A stretch of 51,169 nucleotides of DNA from Hellea sp. Lineage in GTDB: Bacteria > Pseudomonadota > Alphaproteobacteria > Caulobacterales > Maricaulaceae. Positions 48,893 to 51,169 of the stretch are shown piece by piece. The position numbers and the translations under genes are program-made. The notes beneath the pieces are model-generated. The model made no database searches. It was not told the origin of the DNA and worked only from the letters and a program-made list of their open reading frames with translations. Positions within the stretch are counted from its first letter, which is position 1. Each line of letters opens with the position of its first letter. The stretch covers positions 1 to 51,169 of the forward strand of contig JAHDHS010000013.1 of assembly GCA_020631215.1 (NCBI GenBank). Reading direction: 5' to 3'.

Positions 48893-50058
48893 GCACTTTT
48901 ACAGGCACAGCCGATAATGGCACAGAGATTATTTACACCGATCACAAGCGGCATATGTATTGGCTCATTTTAATATCTCCCATCGTCTCATTGAGCTCTA
49001 TTTGGCTTTATTTTGCATTGGATAAAAACCCGATTGTTACCCTGATACCGGCGCTGTTTTTCTATATTTTCACCCCGATCATGGATGCGATTATGGGCGA
49101 GGATCCACACAATCCGCCGGAAGAAGTCGTCAACGCGATGACCGCGGATAATTATTACCGCATCACCGTACATGCGATGGTCTATATTGCGATTGCTCTT
49201 TTCTTGGCTTTTGTGGTTTTCGTCGGCACGCAAGACCTGCCATGGTGGGCTATCCTGGCACTTATACTCGGCGTCGGAACGAATAGCGGCGGGGTCATGA
49301 CGATGACCCATGAGCTGGGCCATAAATCCAACAAGCTCGACCGCCTCTCGGCCAAGATCGGCAATATGATCATGGGTTACGGTCATTTCAATATCGAACA
49401 TAATAAAGGCCACCATACATGGGTGGCGACCCCCGAAGACCCTGCCAGCTCCCGCATGGGCGAAAGTTTTTACGCCTTTATGATCCGCGAGCTGTCCGGC
49501 ACCTTCAAACGCGGAACAACTTATGAAAGAGAGCGTCTGGAGAAACAGGGCAAAAGCTTCTGGTCTATTCAGAATGATGTTTTGCAAGTCTATGCCGTGA
49601 CTATTGCTATGGCGGCCATATTCACCGCGCTGTTTGGCCCGGCGATCTTGCTCTTTTTGATCCCGCATCACTTCCTGGCTTGGCTGGCGCTGACCCAAGC
49701 CAATTATGTCGAGCATTACGGCCTCTTGCGTGAAAAGAAGGCCAATGGGAAATATGAACGCTGCCAACCCAAACATAGCTGGAATACCAATCACACCTAT
49801 TCCAATCTGCTTTCCTTTCACCTGCAACGGCACTCCGATCACCACGCTTATCCGCAGCGTCCCTACCAAGTTCTGCGCGATTACAAGAACGTACCGACCT
49901 TGCCCACGGGATATGGCGGCTGTTTTGCCATGGCCTTTATTCCGCCGCTCTGGTTCAAGGTGATGGATAAGCGCGTCATCGATTGGGCTGGTGGTGACTT
50001 GTCCAAGATCAATATCGCCCCCAAAGCCAAAGCAAAACTTCAGGCCCGTTGGGGATAA
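48889..50058 (+). CDS. alkB: Alkane 1-monooxygenase (AlkB-type integral-membrane di-iron enzyme)
   Basis: Hydroxylates the terminal carbon of medium-chain alkanes using O2 and electrons from rubredoxin. 389 residues, about six membrane helices, and the histidine boxes HELGHKSN, EHNKGHH and LQRHSDHH, plus the AlkB-specific NYVEHYGLLR. It is translationally coupled to the ArsR-family gene. No rubredoxin or rubredoxin reductase gene is in the window, so electron partners must lie elsewhere. The opposite strand ends with a convergent gene one base beyond the stop. Confidence 0.95.
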   Translation: MSTFTGTADNGTEIIYTDHKRHMYWLILISPIVSLSSIWLYFALDKNPIVTLIPALFFYIFTPIMDAIMGEDPHNPPEEVVNAMTADNYYRITVHAMVYIAIALFLAFVVFVGTQDLPWWAILALILGVGTNSGGVMTMTHELGHKSNKLDRLSAKIGNMIMGYGHFNIEHNKGHHTWVATPEDPASSRMGESFYAFMIRELSGTFKRGTTYERERLEKQGKSFWSIQNDVLQVYAVTIAMAAIFTALFGPAILLFLIPHHFLAWLALTQANYVEHYGLLREKKANGKYERCQPKHSWNTNHTYSNLLSFHLQRHSDHHAYPQRPYQVLRDYKNVPTLPTGYGGCFAMAFIPPLWFKVMDKRVIDWAGGDLSKINIAPKAKAKLQARWG

Positions 50059-50059
50059 G

Positions 50060-50791
50060 CTACGCATCTGGCTCAAAGACATAACGTCCATCTTTCACCG
50101 TAACATTGGGCGGGCGGGCATGCGCTTCAAACCAGTCCCAGCCGGTTTTCAAGTTCATCCAAAAAGGAATATTTGGATTATTCTTATGGGCGCTCATGTT
50201 GTTTTCGGTCATCGGAAACGGGAAGACATGGACGCGCACAAAACTCTGCCCGCCCTCAAGCGCAGCATGAAGGAGCGTGTAAATCTCTTCTATCCCTTCA
50301 TCCGTCATAGCGTAACAACCGATTGAGACGCAGTCCCCATGGACCATAAGGTAACTGCCTGTCCGCCCATGAGCTCGATCATAGGCATTGGGGTAGCCGA
50401 GATTAAATGACAGATGATAGCTGGAATAAGGGTTCAGCCGACCAGGCGTCACGAAATAAAACCCTTCCGGTGACTGTCCGTCGCCTTCTTTTAACTTGGG
50501 CCCTAAAGCCCCGGAATAAGTACAAATCTCCCAGGACTTAAACAACTTTAACTGACCATTCGTCTCTATAAATGCCTCTAGCTTGCCTGTCTTATCATCC
50601 GGAGTTTTCGTTTTCGTAATACGAAGAAAAACAGGCTGCCCCAAAGACATGCCCTTGGCTGCCAAAGCGCGCTCCAATCGCGGCGTCCATTTCGTGATGG
50701 CTAGATCACTACGCGGGCTGACAGGCATTTGCGCTTGGGCTGAACACGCCCAAGAACACAAACTCAAACAGATCAACATAAAACGAAACAT
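50060..50791 (-). CDS. YafK-like L,D-transpeptidase-fold (YkuD) periplasmic protein
   Basis: A 243-residue protein with a signal peptide ending in SAQAQ (near 21). The YkuD catalytic motif is present as MVHGDCVSIGCYAMTD, with the His and the second Cys as the expected catalytic pair. The sequence around it resembles YafK/DpaA, which in E. coli cuts the link between Lpp and peptidoglycan, rather than crosslinking LdtD-type enzymes. The upstream LFKSWEICTYSGALGPKLKEGDGQSPEGFY segment is also typical. Role inferred as envelope-peptidoglycan link remodelling. Convergent with alkB. Confidence 0.85.
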   Translation of the reverse strand: MFRFMLICLSLCSWACSAQAQMPVSPRSDLAITKWTPRLERALAAKGMSLGQPVFLRITKTKTPDDKTGKLEAFIETNGQLKLFKSWEICTYSGALGPKLKEGDGQSPEGFYFVTPGRLNPYSSYHLSFNLGYPNAYDRAHGRTGSYLMVHGDCVSIGCYAMTDEGIEEIYTLLHAALEGGQSFVRVHVFPFPMTENNMSAHKNNPNIPFWMNLKTGWDWFEAHARPPNVTVKDGRYVFEPDA

Positions 50792-50960
50792 AAGCCTATC
50801 TAAAAACGCGCTATGGCCAGACTAAGGCAGAGAGGAAGCTAATCATGACGACACGGCTCGCGCCCTTTGACCTCTTTCTCCTTTTACAATCCAGCGGGTG
50901 GTCGGCCCGCCAGCCGTAGGCCGGCAAAATTGAAAATGGGGAGCGGGCCTTTCTTTCGCT

Positions 50961-51063
50961 GTGATCCCGGAGGAGGCGCTCAGCGCCGACATCCGGGACC
51001 TCTTAACCCACGAACAGTCAAGAGGTCCCGGATCGCGCCGCTAAGCGGCTTGTCCGGGATGAC
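50961..51063. repeat. Large palindromic intergenic repeat (REP/RPE-like)
   Basis: The centre is a perfect 14-bp inverted repeat, ATCCGGGACCTCTT at 50991-51004 and AAGAGGTCCCGGAT at 51020-51033, with a 15-base loop. On each side is another unit: TCCCGGA...TCCGGGA enclosing GGCGC-TCA-GCGCC on the left and GCCGC-TAA-GCGGC on the right. The whole is a two-fold symmetric, multi-stem structure, the type of dispersed palindrome common in alphaproteobacterial genomes. No second copy was noticed in this window. The rest of 50792-51169 holds no gene I can support. Confidence 0.75.
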
Positions 51064-51169
51064 AGAGAATAGACAGCCGAGTTTTTCCTCCCGCTGGCCA
51101 TCGTGGACTCAGCTTTTTGAGTTAAACAAAGCAGGACATGCCCGCGAAGCTTAAGCCTCCGATGGAAAC

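Noticed and set aside
48988-50091. 367-codon open frame on the minus strand opposite alkB
   Set aside because: Antisense to the conserved AlkB histidine boxes; no signal, domain or ribosome-binding site of its own.
50867-51154. 95-codon open frame near the right end
   Set aside because: It is mostly the translation of the palindromic repeat, which commonly gives spurious Arg/Pro/Gly-rich proteins.

Overview
The window is chromosomal DNA of an alphaproteobacterium. The signs are a circularly permuted two-piece tmRNA gene, an alpha-type SspB, a Caulobacter-like mraZ-to-ftsZ cluster with TTAA-N7-TTAA (CtrA-type) boxes upstream of ftsZ and mraZ, and an N-acetylglutamate synthase of the Maricaulis/Xanthomonas/vertebrate type. 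With an AlkB alkane hydroxylase and a one-domain voltage-gated cation channel, this suggests a marine member of the Caulobacterales/Maricaulales (Hyphomonadaceae-like). That placement is inference; no rRNA is present. There are no tRNAs, CRISPR arrays or intact insertion sequences.

Layout. 1-3.1 kb: an amidohydrolase-2 protein with a degenerate metal site, thyA, and a secreted cysteine-containing protein. 3.1-6.5 kb (minus): an arginine-related operon (ArgE-type deacetylase, N-acetylglutamate synthase with a dead-looking kinase domain, M14 carboxypeptidase). 6.6-7.8 kb: a tandem DUF1508 protein and an ion channel with a calcium-channel-like selectivity filter. 7.9-10.8 kb: tmRNA, then sspB-fumC-DUF4169-RHH. 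11.1-15.7 kb: uvrD/pcrA helicase, a hydrolase-like lipoprotein, prmA. 16.1-18.0 kb: aminopeptidase P.

18.0-24.1 kb (minus): lpxC, bamD, recN, ligA and a small membrane protein. 24.2-43.4 kb (minus): the complete division and cell wall cluster mraZ-rsmH-ftsL-ftsI-murE-murF-mraY-murD-ftsW-murG-murC-murB-ddl-ftsQ-ftsA-(M23 peptidase)-ftsZ, closed by an intrinsic terminator. Most junctions are 4-base stop/start overlaps, so the genes are probably translationally coupled. The mur genes make the lipid-linked peptidoglycan precursor from UDP-MurNAc to lipid II; the fts genes build the septum. The mraZ promoter region carries three perfectly phased TGGGA repeats (MraZ operator), a consensus DnaA box and a CtrA-type box.

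43.7-51.2 kb: a membrane-anchored J-domain protein, an unexplained 173-codon open frame, ruvC-ruvA-ruvB (minus), a divergent pair of a non-canonical Nramp transporter and an ArsR-family regulator that is translationally coupled to alkB, a YafK-like L,D-transpeptidase-fold protein, and a palindromic intergenic repeat.

Most unusual points: (1) ruvB and the argE-like gene have no ATG/GTG/TTG near their conserved N-termini, but each has AAGGAG placed correctly in front of an ATA or ATC codon; (2) a TLEGWPD channel filter; (3) an ArsR-AlkB operon opposite an Nramp protein lacking the usual metal-site motifs; (4) the composite mraZ control region; (5) the orphan open frame behind ruvB.
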